The notes under the pieces were generated by a model. It saw nothing but the letters and a program-made list of their open reading frames with translations, was not told the origin of the DNA and did no database searches. The position numbers were made by a program, and so were the translations under genes. From NCBI RefSeq assembly GCF_000143535.2, contig NC_037313.1, positions 2,053,501 to 2,117,500 on the forward strand: 64,000 nt of DNA, given 5' to 3'. The number at the start of each line of letters is the position of its first letter. Positions within the stretch are counted from its first letter, which is position 1. Origin of the DNA: Botrytis cinerea B05.10 (lineage: Eukaryota; Ascomycota; Leotiomycetes; Helotiales; Sclerotiniaceae). Positions 10,701 through 21,744 of this stretch are shown piece by piece.

Positions 10701-12437
10701 GATTGGAAGTATTTCTCCCGTCGATATTATCTATATTACTAGTATCGTTAATATAATATCACCATCTCTCATTCTTTCTTATTCTTTCTTTCCTGCCTCT
10801 TCTCTTCCATTAGCTGGGAATCTTCACAGAGTTAACGGAATTCCTTGAATTCCTAATACTACCTACTTGGATAATCAACCAAGCCCCCCCTCCCACTCGC
10901 CTAAAAAAACCTAGAAAATAATATGCCGTTTACTTGGCAAATATCCCTTGGCATCAACATCAACTTCAACTTCAACTTCGATTTTCTATGTCTATATTGA
11001 TGTATCTCGAATCGTAAGATTTGGGATTTGACGGATTTGATGGATTTCTAGTGACGCGAGGGGAAGGATTTGGGAAAGATTGTGAGATTTGGATGTTGAG
11101 AGATGGGATTAGCTAGATGAGTATCAAAGACTTGGTTTGGTTTTAGAGACGTAGTATTCAATATTATTGAATATTAAGGAATTCTTGGGAATTTCTTCTG
11201 GTATCATAGATTCTAGGTTATAGAAGTAAAACAAGCGTGAATGTCAGGACATGAGAGTCTTTTGTCATTTTTTTTTACATTTTTTTTTATAGAATCTATC
11301 TCTATCTCGAGATATCTGTATCTAAATCTCAAGAATTCTGTTGGAAGAATGGTTTGAGAAGTATCTGAGAATTTCATTCCATTCAAGACTCGGTAGCATT
11401 CAATACTGAGGGGTTCTTATTATCTATTCTTGAGATTTATGGAGAAATTTCGTCTTGTAGAATTTATCTTCGGACCTGGATATTCAAGGTCTCAAGAATA
11501 TTATGTAGAGTATCAAAATTGAAAGGGTTCTAGAGATTGATAGATCGGATGTTTGTAACGAATATCAAACAAACAAACAAGCAACGTTGTCTCGTGGAAA
11601 CAAGTTGATTTGATTTAATCCCATGATGTATGTATGTATGTATTTGAGAAAACATCTCTTTAATGATTGCTTTCTTGTTTCATTTTTTTTTTTTTTTTTT
11701 TTTTCATTTCGTTTCTTACTCTTTCTCTTTGGAAAATGAAGATGTGAAAGAAAAAAATTCTTGTGGAGAATCATTGGAGATACAAAACAGTGTTTCGCTT
11801 TCTGCATAGAAACGAAGAGCAAGCAATGCCTAGGAAAGAAAAAGACAATAGAAAAATGGAAAGAGATAACAAAGGGAAGTGGATGAAGGATAGGGATAAA
11901 AAGTTTGATATCCTTCTTCTTCTTCTGCTTCTTTTTGGAGGGGATTGAGAAGTTTGGCTTGGGTTGGATTTCTCTCCGTTGTCTTGACTGTTTTCTTGCA
12001 ATCACGATATTGGCTTCTTCGTACAAACTTCCTATCCCAAGCAAACCTATCACGCATTCCGTGAGATGTCTTTCCCCTTTTCATCGAAACGAATTTCATG
12101 GCTTCGGTGTCGCGACTCACGATACGCGGAGAGGAAATCCAAGAAAAATTCGAAGATCAAATTTCGAGTAGAAAGATTCAAAATTTCCTCTCTGAGTTTC
12201 CGAAGAGGGAAAGTCTCTGCTGAAACTTACGAGAGGAAAAAGAGATTTGTGATCAAGAGACGATTTCGATTTAAAACTCGTTTCCCATATCGATTTCGAT
12301 TTCAGTCACGAATCCTCAAATCCTCCCCCCAAACCTTCGCTTCTCGCTGGCATTTTCCGCATTTCACATCGAAGGTTAGATGTCCTTTCAATCTTCATCG
12401 CAAATTTAAGGGTAGAAGACAAAAACGAAGACGCGTG
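7753..12437. other. Long intergenic region, no gene seen
   Basis: About 4.7 kb without a supportable coding region. It contains an AT-rich half (7.9-9.7 kb), a G-rich block (about 10.08-10.21 kb) facing a C/T-rich block (10.28-10.50 kb), and a T-rich run near 11.69 kb. A frame at 12066-12437 is open and contiguous with the start of the next gene but is Arg/Lys/Phe-rich and not protein-like. The 3' kilobase probably contains the promoter and leader of the DUF7587-like gene. Confidence 0.6.
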
Positions 12438-15400
12438 ATGGATATTTCTGCGCCAATCATGAATATGCATCATCCTGCAGGAGTCGACGAGTCGGTAAAT
12501 GTAAGTGATCTAAATCTCAATCTGACTATTTCATTAACGGTGTGATAGACTCCACTAGCTGCGCCGAACGAATTACAAGTTATCCCTGGGTACCAATATC
12601 CTTTTTCTCTCAGGCCAGAAAATATTCCAGAGGTGTTTTATAGACTTCATCGAGATGAGAATTGGAGGGATATTCACTCTCCCCCTCCCACAAATTCTCT
12701 CCTCTGCGAACCTTACAGCCCCCTTGAACACGGCTGGTCCGCGAAAGATACACATAGCCCTCTTCCGTCCTCCCCCAAACAAATCCTCTCGCGGGTAAGA
12801 AAACATTTTTCCGAGAAAGGTGCATCTCAACCCTCAAACTCGATCTTCGTACCAGGAGTATGGAGAGCGGGGACGAGTTCGCAGGTCAGCCTGTGGGATA
12901 ACATAGAGGATGCGAGGGAGGAGGCGAGGAGAATCGGAGGAGTGGATATTATTGAGGTGAAAGGAGAGGTGTTGAGGGAGGGCGGGAGTGTGGTGTTTTG
13001 TTTGGAGGAGCTTTTGGGGAGGAGTAGTGCGTTGTGTTGGGTTACGAGGGGGAGGTATGGAAGGAGAGGGGGGGAGGGGGGGAATAAAAGAAAAAGAAAA
13101 TGGATGAGAGGAGGAGGAAGAGGGGGAGAGGGATTGAGGGGGAAGGCGTATTTGGTTGTGGGGGTTATTCCTGGTGAGTTTTTCCTTTTTCTTCTATTTT
13201 TTGCATGCGTGCTTTTTTGTCGTGGAAATGGAAATGTAGATGCGGATAAATTCACGGAATGTAAAATCAGCTGAGATCTCGAATGCGGTGATTGATTGAC
13301 TTCATATCTTAATCTTGCTTTTAAATGAAGGAAAATTAATGATATAGATGGATGAATGGATGCAGAGAAGATACTAACTTTACAGGTACACATAACTTTC
13401 CGCATCCGACTCCCGTTACTCCCACAACAAATACAAACACAACCCATGCATTTCACATGCAGAGCGAAAACAAAAATATCAATGAAGAAGAAATAGCAAG
13501 AAACTCCTTGCTATCTAGCGTTTCTATGAAAGATCGAACAACTTGTGGTGCTTTTGGAGATTTTGATTTTGGGCTTGAACAGGAACGAGAATTGGAACAA
13601 GCGACCCCCCTGTCCCAGACACCAAATCCACCCTCCCATATCAAATATCCATACCACCACGAAACAAACGTCAATTTGGAGCCCTTTAACTGGACTTTAG
13701 AGAATCCCCAGGTTAACAATATACAAGAATCCGAGATAGAAAGAGATATTCGGAGACATGCGCAGGGAATGAAACGCAATAGCGCATTTAGAAGAATGGA
13801 GAAGATTTCGGAAGATGGGGGGAATTTGCTTTTGGCGGATACAAAGTTTGTGGTTAAGGCGGAAGAGGGAGAGAGAGAGAGGCAAGAAGATTCGCTGCAG
13901 GGTATGGATGGTGGGGGCTCGAGGGGCTGGAGTTGGGGAGATGGTGGGAGGGAGAAGGGAAAAATGAATGACTTGAATTCAGAAAGGAAAATTACATCGA
14001 CAGCGAGAATCACGAGGAAAGGGACTTTTGGCGAGGCCTTCAGAGAAAAATCGGCAGATCTTCGAGATGAGAAGAGGGTTTCTTCGCAGAGTCATTCATC
14101 TCCATCGTGCGCTTCCACAAAGCGTGATAGTGGAGGAAGAGAAAGAGCAGAGGGAACTCGGTATGTTGATACGGGCACATCGACTCGTAGCCTTAATTTT
14201 CGGGAAGAGTATAGTTCTGAAGAAAGTCTGAGCGCGGATGAGGATATTCCTGCGGTTGCGGTTGCTGGTGCGGTGAGAAAGAGAGGGGTGGTTTGTGAGG
14301 CTCAGGGGATGAGTGAGAGGCGGGGTAGGGGTGACGGTGATTTTGGTGTAGGAAAGGATGGCAATTGGTATTGTGAGGGCTTGGGAATGGGTATGGGAGT
14401 AGGCAGGAAGAAGTCTAGGAGGAATGAAGACGATTGTGGGTATCGAAATCGTATGGGGAAGGAGAGAGAAGAGATATATGTTGGTTCGCAAACGTCTTCT
14501 TTTGTCGGCACAGTGAACTATGACAAGAATACCGAGGAGGTAGATGAGGAGTTGCAGGACATGGATACAAGTTTCGATGTCGACATTTCCGAGCGGGAAA
14601 AAATTCCCGATCCCCGAACCAACGCAAAACCAACCACAAACTCTAGGATCCCTATAGAGTATTTGAAATCCAGAAGACCGATCCCCAAAAAGACGATTTC
14701 GAGGGATATTACCAGAGAAACCTATTTCGAGAACGATGGGCACACAAGAGGATGTGAAAATGAGATGGATAAGGAAGAATTATCTGATTTCGTTTCTGGA
14801 GAAGGAGTCAAGAATGGTGGATCGGGATTCGGATTAGGAACTAGGGAAGATGTGGATATGATTCGGAGAGATATGAATGAAAAAGGAGGTCCCAAGGAGG
14901 CAGTGGATAGAACATATTTTGGAACTCCGAAATCCGATCTGCCTATTCCCGCCATTACTATTGAATATCCCTCCCGCATTGGCGAAATCCCCCAAATGGG
15001 CGGCACGGCACACCTTTCCCAATTCAAACGAATATCTACCTCCCCCCTCTCCCCGTCTACCTGCACCCTCACCTCCGGTCTCGAAATCGAACACGAAATC
15101 GAAATCCCCGAAAAGAAAAACAAAAACGAAATCCTCTACCCCTTCAAATACGTCCTCGCTCTGTCCACGCGTCTCTACAACAATATCCCAAAACAATGCT
15201 ATTTAATTGAATGGGAAGATCCGTGGGCTCCGACGTGGCAGGTGAAGAGCGAGACGGATGGGGTTGTTGGGGAGGTGTGGAGGGGGGATAAGAAGAGGTG
15301 GGAGCAGGGGGTGGGGGAGAGAGGGAGGATGAAGAGAATTGTGTGGGAGGAGGAAGAAGAAGAAGAAGAGGAGGAGGATAATATTAAGGAAAAAGAGATT

Positions 15401-15625
15401 AGGAATCGGAAGGGAAAAGAAGGAAAAGAAGGAAAAGAAGGAAAAGAAGGAAAAGAAGGAAAAGAAGGAAAAGAAGGGAGATACTTGGTACAGTGGGAAA
15501 AGGATTCAAGACCCGAGTGGGTGGAGAAGAAGGAGGTGAGTGCGAAGTTGGTAGGGGAATTTGAGAGGAGAAGAGGGGGTTGGAGATTCGTTGATGAGCG
15601 GGACAGGGAATGTGGAGAAAGATGA
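12438..15625 (+). CDS. DUF7587-like protein with C-terminal chromodomain-like segment
   Basis: Three-exon model 12438-12500, 12549-13173, 13386-15625; 975 residues, phases consistent. Intron 1 is GTAAGT..ATAG. Intron 2 is 212 nt with an exact TACTAAC branch site 10 nt before its CAG. Residues 40-170 (IPEVFYRLHRDENW, then HGWSAKDT, SLWDN, and VDIIEVKGEVLREGGSVVF) match the layout I associate with the fungal DUF7587 domain: a xxFYRVH start, a GF.A.D element, a beta-rich end. The middle is long, charged and disordered. Near residues 835-845 (CYLIEWEDPWAPTW) and 929-945 (YLVQWEKDSRPEW) there are two chromodomain-like strand/Trp patterns, separated by a Glu-rich run and seven Lys-Glu-Gly repeats. 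The start at 12438 is preferred over the in-frame ATG at 12066, whose extra sequence is basic low complexity. Function is unknown; a chromatin role is inference. The domain calls rest on pattern memory. Confidence 0.7.
15415..15477 (+). repeat. 9-bp coding minisatellite, seven copies (Lys-Glu-Gly)
   Basis: Seven perfect copies of AAAAGAAGG inside the last exon of the DUF7587-like gene. The unit is a multiple of three, so copy-number change keeps the frame and only alters the length of the (KEG)n linker between the two chromo-like segments. Confidence 0.95.
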
Positions 15626-16314
15626 AAAGTAATGATGTTTGAATGCGGACAATAATGGTATGGAGTCTGAAAACAATGAATAAGAGTCAAAACTTCTCAT
15701 TTGATCAGTCGATTTATGGTCTCCTTTATATCCACACTCCAGCCCTCTCCTCTCAATTCAAGAACAAATCCCCTAAATCCCTCATATCTCCCAAATAATT
15801 AAATAATCAAATATCCAAATAACTCAACATGCATCACACAAACAACCATTAAATCCACACCATCCATCTCCTTCATAATAAATTCAATAGCCACACTCGT
15901 GTTCTACTTCCTTTTTCACCCCCTTAGTTGAGACTTGAACGCAAATATAAAAAACTTTTTAGCATCTGAATTTCTCTGGTTTTGTGATTTTCTTATTTAA
16001 TCGTGAGTGTTGAAGAGGAGGCGAAAGAGGAGAAGAGGGGAAAAAGTCTTCTAATCAAGATTAGGTGATTAAATTACTGATGTGTATAGTTATACATATC
16101 TCATTTGTGATTACATGATTTCCCTATACTTTTACTACAATTTTCTTAGAACTTTCTGTGGTTGATTAACCAGCGTACTTTTATCCATTCTAGGAGCGCT
16201 TGCGTGGCTAGAAATATAGGTACCTAGGGACTTGAATTCGAAGAGAAGAATATCTTAAATGACATCTCTCCTTTCATTCGCATTCCCATTCCTACATCCA
16301 CTTCATCCCTCACT
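15626..16314. other. Convergent intergenic region
   Basis: About 690 bases between the converging stop codons of the DUF7587-like gene and the beta-galactosidase gene. AT-rich, with no open frame of interest. It presumably holds both 3' untranslated regions. Confidence 0.7.
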
Positions 16315-19300
16315 CTAAGCATATTGCAACCTGTCACTATCCCACGCCGGCTGCAAATAACTCCAATCCCGACTAAACCCAAATCCACTCTCATAAACTC
16401 CATAATTAACCAACTCCACGCTGTCCAACTTCGCCCCTTCATCCTGCATTGCCCACAAACTTATTGACAACTTGTTCTCTCCCCGATTATTGATGATTCC
16501 GGGCGGAATAGGAAAGACGGTTTGTGGTCCAATATGCGGTACGTATTTTCCGTATTGATATCCATTAATCCAAAACATAACTCTTGCAACAGTGCCTGCT
16601 GGTGCGGAAAATTTGATTCCGAGCGGAACATCGAGGTCTGCATCAAGTGCCAAAGTAAAATTTGTTGAATACCATGAGATTCCAGAAGTATTCAGACCGA
16701 CCAAAGGAGTGGATTTGGAAGACAAAGAAGGGGAAGAAGGTAAATGCCATCCGAGTCTCTCGCCATAAAAGCCACCTTCATTCATAGGACCACGTACTGC
16801 ATCAATGTTTGCACTACCTCCTGCATTTCCTTGTATCTTCCAAAGTTTGAATCCGGTTGAGCTAGATGGCTTGGGTAGGAGACTTGCGCCGAGAATACCG
16901 CGGGGGTTTTCGACACCTTTTGCAGTGGATGTTTCGTCGTGTCCGTGATAGTCTACTACAACCGTGATGAGATTATCGGTGAGCTTAATAATAGAGGTAT
17001 GGGTTGAGAGATCGAGGATGGCGTTGGTAGTTGTTGCAGTCGCATTACCAGTGTTTCCACCGATCAAAACACCGTTTAACCAGGCAGACCATCCAAATGC
17101 TAAACCTCCCGATGCGGTAATATTGATTGATGTGTAATTGGAGCCGTCAAAATATCCACGGTAGATTTTAGGTCCGGTGTAATATCCATAGTCACTTGAA
17201 AATAAGACAGGGAGAGTCGCCGGTGCAATTGGACTTAATGTAGTTGTTTTGTTACAAACAGTCCATTTTGAATCGTCGTAGGAGATTTCTTTTTCCGGAA
17301 GAGAATTTGCAGATTCCCAATTGGTCAATTGTGGCAAGGAAACAATCCTACTCTCAGTACCAGAAAGCTCTGCGATGTATGAACCATATTTTGTCTTCGT
17401 TATGGATAACGGAGAACCGTTCCATACAATATTTTCAATCGATGAATCTCCGGAGAAGACTTCAATGTTTGTGGTTTTGTCGACATCACCAGAAATATTA
17501 ACAACTCCAGAAGACGTAGTTGCATTTCGTACGAGGTATGGTCCTAGAACAAATATTTGTTCATCCGGCTTGACATCAGGGTTTGATGTTGTTGCTGGAG
17601 CCCAGAATTTCCATGCTGAAGGCTGATCAAGTAAATATACTAAAGCTCCATCAGAGAATTTGACTACCGTTTGGCCAGATCCTTGAGTATATGTAAATGT
17701 TTGTGATGTTGAGGTATAGTTCGATGTTGAATTTGCCGCGAAAACAGAGTTTCCATAAACCTGATAGGTCAATTTTGATGTAGTTTTGAAAGCGAATTGA
17801 CCAATTTGTCCTTCTTCGAGATACAAAACTAAAACGTCAACATCGAAGACACCGTATGTAAGGATATCTGCAGATGAAAAAAGAAGTGTATGCTTTCCGA
17901 ATGTATAATCTGTGACAAGAATTTTGCTTTGACGACCATTTAGATTCACATTGGATGCAGTCACAGCACCTAAGGAGGTATTTAGATATACATCAAATGT
18001 TACCGATGTTGTTGAGCTGGACTTCGCTTGTTGGACTGTTGTAAATCCAGCTTGAGTATCAGGGTTTCGTAAAACCCATGACCAAATGCCAGTTGAAGAT
18101 ACCTGTCATTGATCAGTTTTGTTTCTGTGTATGGCTGTCTAGACAAGGATATACGTACACTATATCCAGTACCATTACCGATCATCTCTGTTTTGAGCAG
18201 ATCAGTGGAAACCCTGGTGAAGAGCCCAATAAGTTTGGTCTGGGAGAGTTTGTCTCGAATCTGGCGAGTTTCCCGAAGAGGAGCTGCATAGTCATAAGAA
18301 CTGTAGACCACTGGAGCTGCAGCTATTCAACATGTTAGAGTCAATTTGTTTGTGATGACAAGGCAAACTCACAATGACCCCAGTTTGTACCACCCCAAGC
18401 CATATATAAGCTCATAAGAGTGGTCCTTTGCCCAATGTTGTTCTTGTAATAGACATCTGCAAAAGCTGGAGAAAGTTCTGATTCACAATCATCATAAAAG
18501 CTACCACCCCATGGAGTAAAGTAACCACTTTCAAACTCTGGAAAGTAACTTGGTTGTGTGTAAGAGTAATTTGAGAACCATTGATAATAATTGCGGACAA
18601 GATTAAAACCACTGGCAGGATTAGTACATGACAATCCACCGGGGTCTATATTACTGTTGTGTCAGCTAGATCGCAGGAAGAAAAGATAGAACAAGAACCA
18701 AAAATACATCGAAAGGCGGGAATTTAATGTACTTACACGAATCTAAGCCATAAACATTCACAGCACCACCAACATTCTGATAATCAGTACTCCATGACAT
18801 ACTTCTTTGGCCCTTCTCATTATGACTAAGAGGGACAGTAATGCCAACATCTCGAAATGCAGCCTCAATCTGCTCCATATAAAGAACCAAGGAGTTAGTC
18901 GCTGAGTGAGTTGTCTCTTGAAGTTCATTCTCAACCTGATTGAGAATAATAGGCTATCTTGGGAGTTAGCACTCGTTGGTCTCTCCAACACATGTGATGA
19001 ATCTTACTCCTCCGTTAGTGATTTGATTCTTTGCTAGAATCCCTCCAATCTCCGTGATCCATGGAAGCCAAGATGCATAATATGCAGCATTGTTGCTTCT
19101 TAGCGTTCCCATGCTTCCATCGGAGCCCCATAACGCGAAACCTCCAGCATTGGTCTCAGCGTTGCAATATGGTCTGTATAATCGGGGAGTCAGCAAATAC
19201 CTCTTTTTTTGAAAACGATGTTGGTGACACCTCGGAGGGCAAGTTTTGGGATTGGGAATAAGAATTTTGATTAGTGAACCAGATGAACTTACCCGGCTCG

Positions 19301-19788
19301 AGCAATGACCCAGATTCCTGCTTCCTTTGCATAATCAAGAACTCTTTGAACATTCTTGCCTGATGTTTCGAAGTCAAATGACCCTTTTGAGGCCTCGTGA
19401 TAAGACCAGAAAAAGTATACACTATACTAGTTAGACAATTCGGGTTGAGCAACATTGATCCTACCTAATTGTGTTGAAACCATTTGCTCGAAACTTTTGG
19501 AAGATATCCTAGGCCAACGTAAGATCTCTGTAAGACTTGGAGGGAATGAAACGCACGAGCCATAGTTCTGGAACGGGCATCCGTTGATAATGGAATTCGG
19601 CAGAGCTTGACTAGCAATTAGCAAGAATTGAATGATAACTTTGAATAATCTCACAAAATGAACACTCTAGAACCATTGACTGTCAAACTATATGGATCCC
19701 ATTCTACAACATCGGTCAATCCATCATTTGTAGCAGCTCCTCCCCATAGTAAGAGACACAACGTCGTGAAGATGTTTAGTAACCTCAT
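16315..19788 (-). CDS. lacA: Secreted beta-galactosidase, glycoside hydrolase family 35 (LacA-like)
   Basis: Nine-exon model on the minus strand: 19788-19655, 19605-19557, 19508-19465, 19421-19293, 19173-19008, 18953-18737, 18645-18373, 18322-18159, 18102-16315. It gives 987 residues, close to the roughly 1000 usual for fungal GH35 enzymes. A signal peptide (MRLLNIFTTLCLLLWGGAA) leads into the GH35 core: SRVFIFSAEFHYQRMPVPEL, FNTISVYFFW, GIWVIARAGPYCNAE, LNQVENELQ, PEFESGYFTPWGG, and SLYMAWGGTNWGH. From clan GH-A knowledge, Glu184 (Asn-Glu pair) should be the acid/base and Glu283 the nucleophile. Both are present. The C-terminal half, all in the last exon, holds the beta-rich jelly-roll domains (FWINGYQYGKYVPHIGPQ). 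The enzyme releases terminal beta-galactose, probably from plant-wall galactan or arabinogalactan, outside the cell. A TATATAAG lies about 55 bases before the ATG. Confidence 0.93.
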
Positions 19789-20928
19789 GATTTCACTTCG
19801 TGTTAGCAAACCAAACATTAATTACATAGTAAGACTTATCACTTATATAGTAATTCAGAAATAGCATCATTCAACAAATAAAGCATGTGATCCAGGGGTG
19901 TTGTTCTTGCCGACGCACCCCGCAATCCGACGGCTCGGAAGATATTAGATTTCCAGCAATCAGAAAGACAATCACAGTGGATTCTTCGAGCTCCGAAGCC
20001 ATAGTGGAGATACTACAACGTTTTTGTTTTTTGGCTAATTGCATAGTTCAGATGATGATCTTAAAGAGAAGATTTTTAAGATTTTTTTTCTGCAAAGATG
20101 TGATTTGACTCGGCGAACTTTCAACCGAGCGGCAATGTACATATTGGTCAGGGTATAATAAAGTGATATACCCCGACAGGCACAAAAGGTACCAAGACCT
20201 GAAGTAGCATCTCGGTTACAGGAAGCATGATATATTATTCCGATGAGGATGAATCAAGCTGTGATGATATAAAGTACCACTTGCCTCAACTGATCATCAG
20301 AGCTGTGATCTTGGACCGAGTAGTCTTAACAGGAGGCTCGGTTCGAAGGATCAAACAAAAGGGAAATGGCTTAGTGGATTCATATCAATGGATTCGAAGA
20401 GGTATGGTATGTAAAGTCCTTGACAATTATTAAAGTTGTTGATCTTATATGTGCTGACTTGTCGTCGGCTTGTCTCAACATTGCACCGTCATGATCAGAT
20501 AGTTCAAGGATCAAATCAATTCGGGTAAGGCCGGCAGTAAGAACAATTTTCCATGTCACATGACAGAGCATCTTGGCATTTATGATGTAATGAAGCACAG
20601 CCCCAATCGGCAGCCACAGACCGATTGTGCCATGTTCCCGTCTTGGCCGGAAGTTGGAAGTTGGGACGAAAGTTCTTGTGTAATAGAAAAGTTAAACTCT
20701 TCGAAAAATGCATCAGCTGAGCTGAGGTGAGCGGCTCGCGGCAGCTGACTAGTTATCGCGATCATGTTTTATCTTTGTGACTCAACCAGCATTTACTCCT
20801 TCATATTATATCAACAACGTTTTCTGAGGACTAACTACATTTCACATTAACCAAGCAAGGCACAAGAAATACTGCGTACATAGAATTGAGATATATATTT
20901 CGAAGGGATATAGTTGCACATCATCAGC
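19789..20928. other. Divergent intergenic region
   Basis: About 1.1 kb separates the beta-galactosidase start (minus) from the start of the 271-aa protein gene (plus). It should contain both promoters. No further gene is supported. Confidence 0.6.
19842..19850 (-). promoter_or_regulatory. Probable TATA box of the beta-galactosidase gene
   Basis: Reads CTATATAAG on the minus strand, about 55-60 bases upstream of the ATG at 19788, which implies a short leader. A CCCCGC (19918-19923), matching the reverse of the CreA/Mig1-type SYGGRG consensus, lies some 70 bases further upstream. Glucose repression through it is only a guess. Confidence 0.4.
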
Positions 20929-21744
20929 ATGGTCATCCTCGGCGGCCTTGAACTCCTCGCAGCAGGTTACCTTATAAAACAACATCTCAAACACAGAGAG
21001 GAGAAGCAGCGTCTCGAGAATGAAGCTTTAGACCTCGATGAGCAGTCTTATCGCATTTATTCTCCTGATCGCGCTGGTCCGGGACATCGAAGGCGGAGAC
21101 ATTCTTACGACCGGGAGCGCGATCGCAGTTATGATAGGGATAGGGATAGGAGTAGAGGGAGGGAAAGAAGCAATGAGCGCAGGCACAGACGAAGAGATTC
21201 GTCGGAAAGAAAATACACATATGACAAAAGGGAGCGGGATGATCGCAGAGATGATAAGAGGAGAAGTAGAGAGGATCTGAGGTATACCAGTTCGCCACCA
21301 CGAAAAGGATATTACGTGCCGCATCCAGAGACGCAGATGCGACAACAAGTACATCCGCCCGTTGGCGCACCCTCAGCGGGATGGGTCCCTCCACCGCCTC
21401 CTCAACAACGTATGAATAGCCCGCCTATTACTACTACACCTCCCCCTTTCAATCATCATTCTCAAACTCGTTACCCTCCTTATCAAACATCACAGCAACC
21501 TTTTCACCCAACGTTCGCGAACGAACCATATGCTTATCCGCCCGAGAAGTTACCTGAGTCTATGTTGAGGCCTGGTGCTCCCACTCGGCGTCGCTCATCA
21601 TCTGCGCCGGGCAATATATATGAGAGTACAAAAGCGAATACCTCGAGAGTTAGGATTGTGGTTCCAGGAGAAGATGAACTTACAATTCCGGGCGAAACAC
21701 AAGATCCGCCACCTGCATATGAAGAGATTAGAGGAAGACATTGA
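20929..21744 (+). CDS. Single-TM protein with Arg/Asp-rich and Pro-rich tail (unknown function)
   Basis: Intronless frame of 271 residues from ATG 20929 to TGA 21742-21744. The N-terminus MVILGGLELLAAGYLIKQHL is a short hydrophobic segment, either a signal anchor or an inefficient signal peptide. A charged helix follows (KHREEKQRLENEALDLDE), then a long Arg/Asp/Ser-rich run with RERDRSYDRDRDRSRGRERS-type dipeptides, then a Pro/Gln/His-rich region. The C-terminus has a short hydrophobic patch (RVRIVVPGEDELTIPGE) and a PPPAYEE element, which resembles a PY motif for WW-domain ubiquitin ligases of the Rsp5 type. The family is not recognised. Codon use looks like a genuine gene. The RD/RS-like tract might suggest RNA binding, but the N-terminal anchor argues for a membrane-attached protein. 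Confidence 0.7.
   Translation: MVILGGLELLAAGYLIKQHLKHREEKQRLENEALDLDEQSYRIYSPDRAGPGHRRRRHSYDRERDRSYDRDRDRSRGRERSNERRHRRRDSSERKYTYDKRERDDRRDDKRRSREDLRYTSSPPRKGYYVPHPETQMRQQVHPPVGAPSAGWVPPPPPQQRMNSPPITTTPPPFNHHSQTRYPPYQTSQQPFHPTFANEPYAYPPEKLPESMLRPGAPTRRRSSSAPGNIYESTKANTSRVRIVVPGEDELTIPGETQDPPPAYEEIRGRH

Noticed and set aside
12066..12437. N-terminal extension of the DUF7587-like protein from the upstream in-frame ATG
   Set aside because: The added sequence is Arg/Lys/Phe-rich low complexity and does not look like protein. The ATG at 12438 gives a clean start.
12827..14013. Long antisense frames opposite the DUF7587-like gene
   Set aside because: They follow from the skewed composition of the coding strand. 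The sense strand has splice sites and domain-like sequence.
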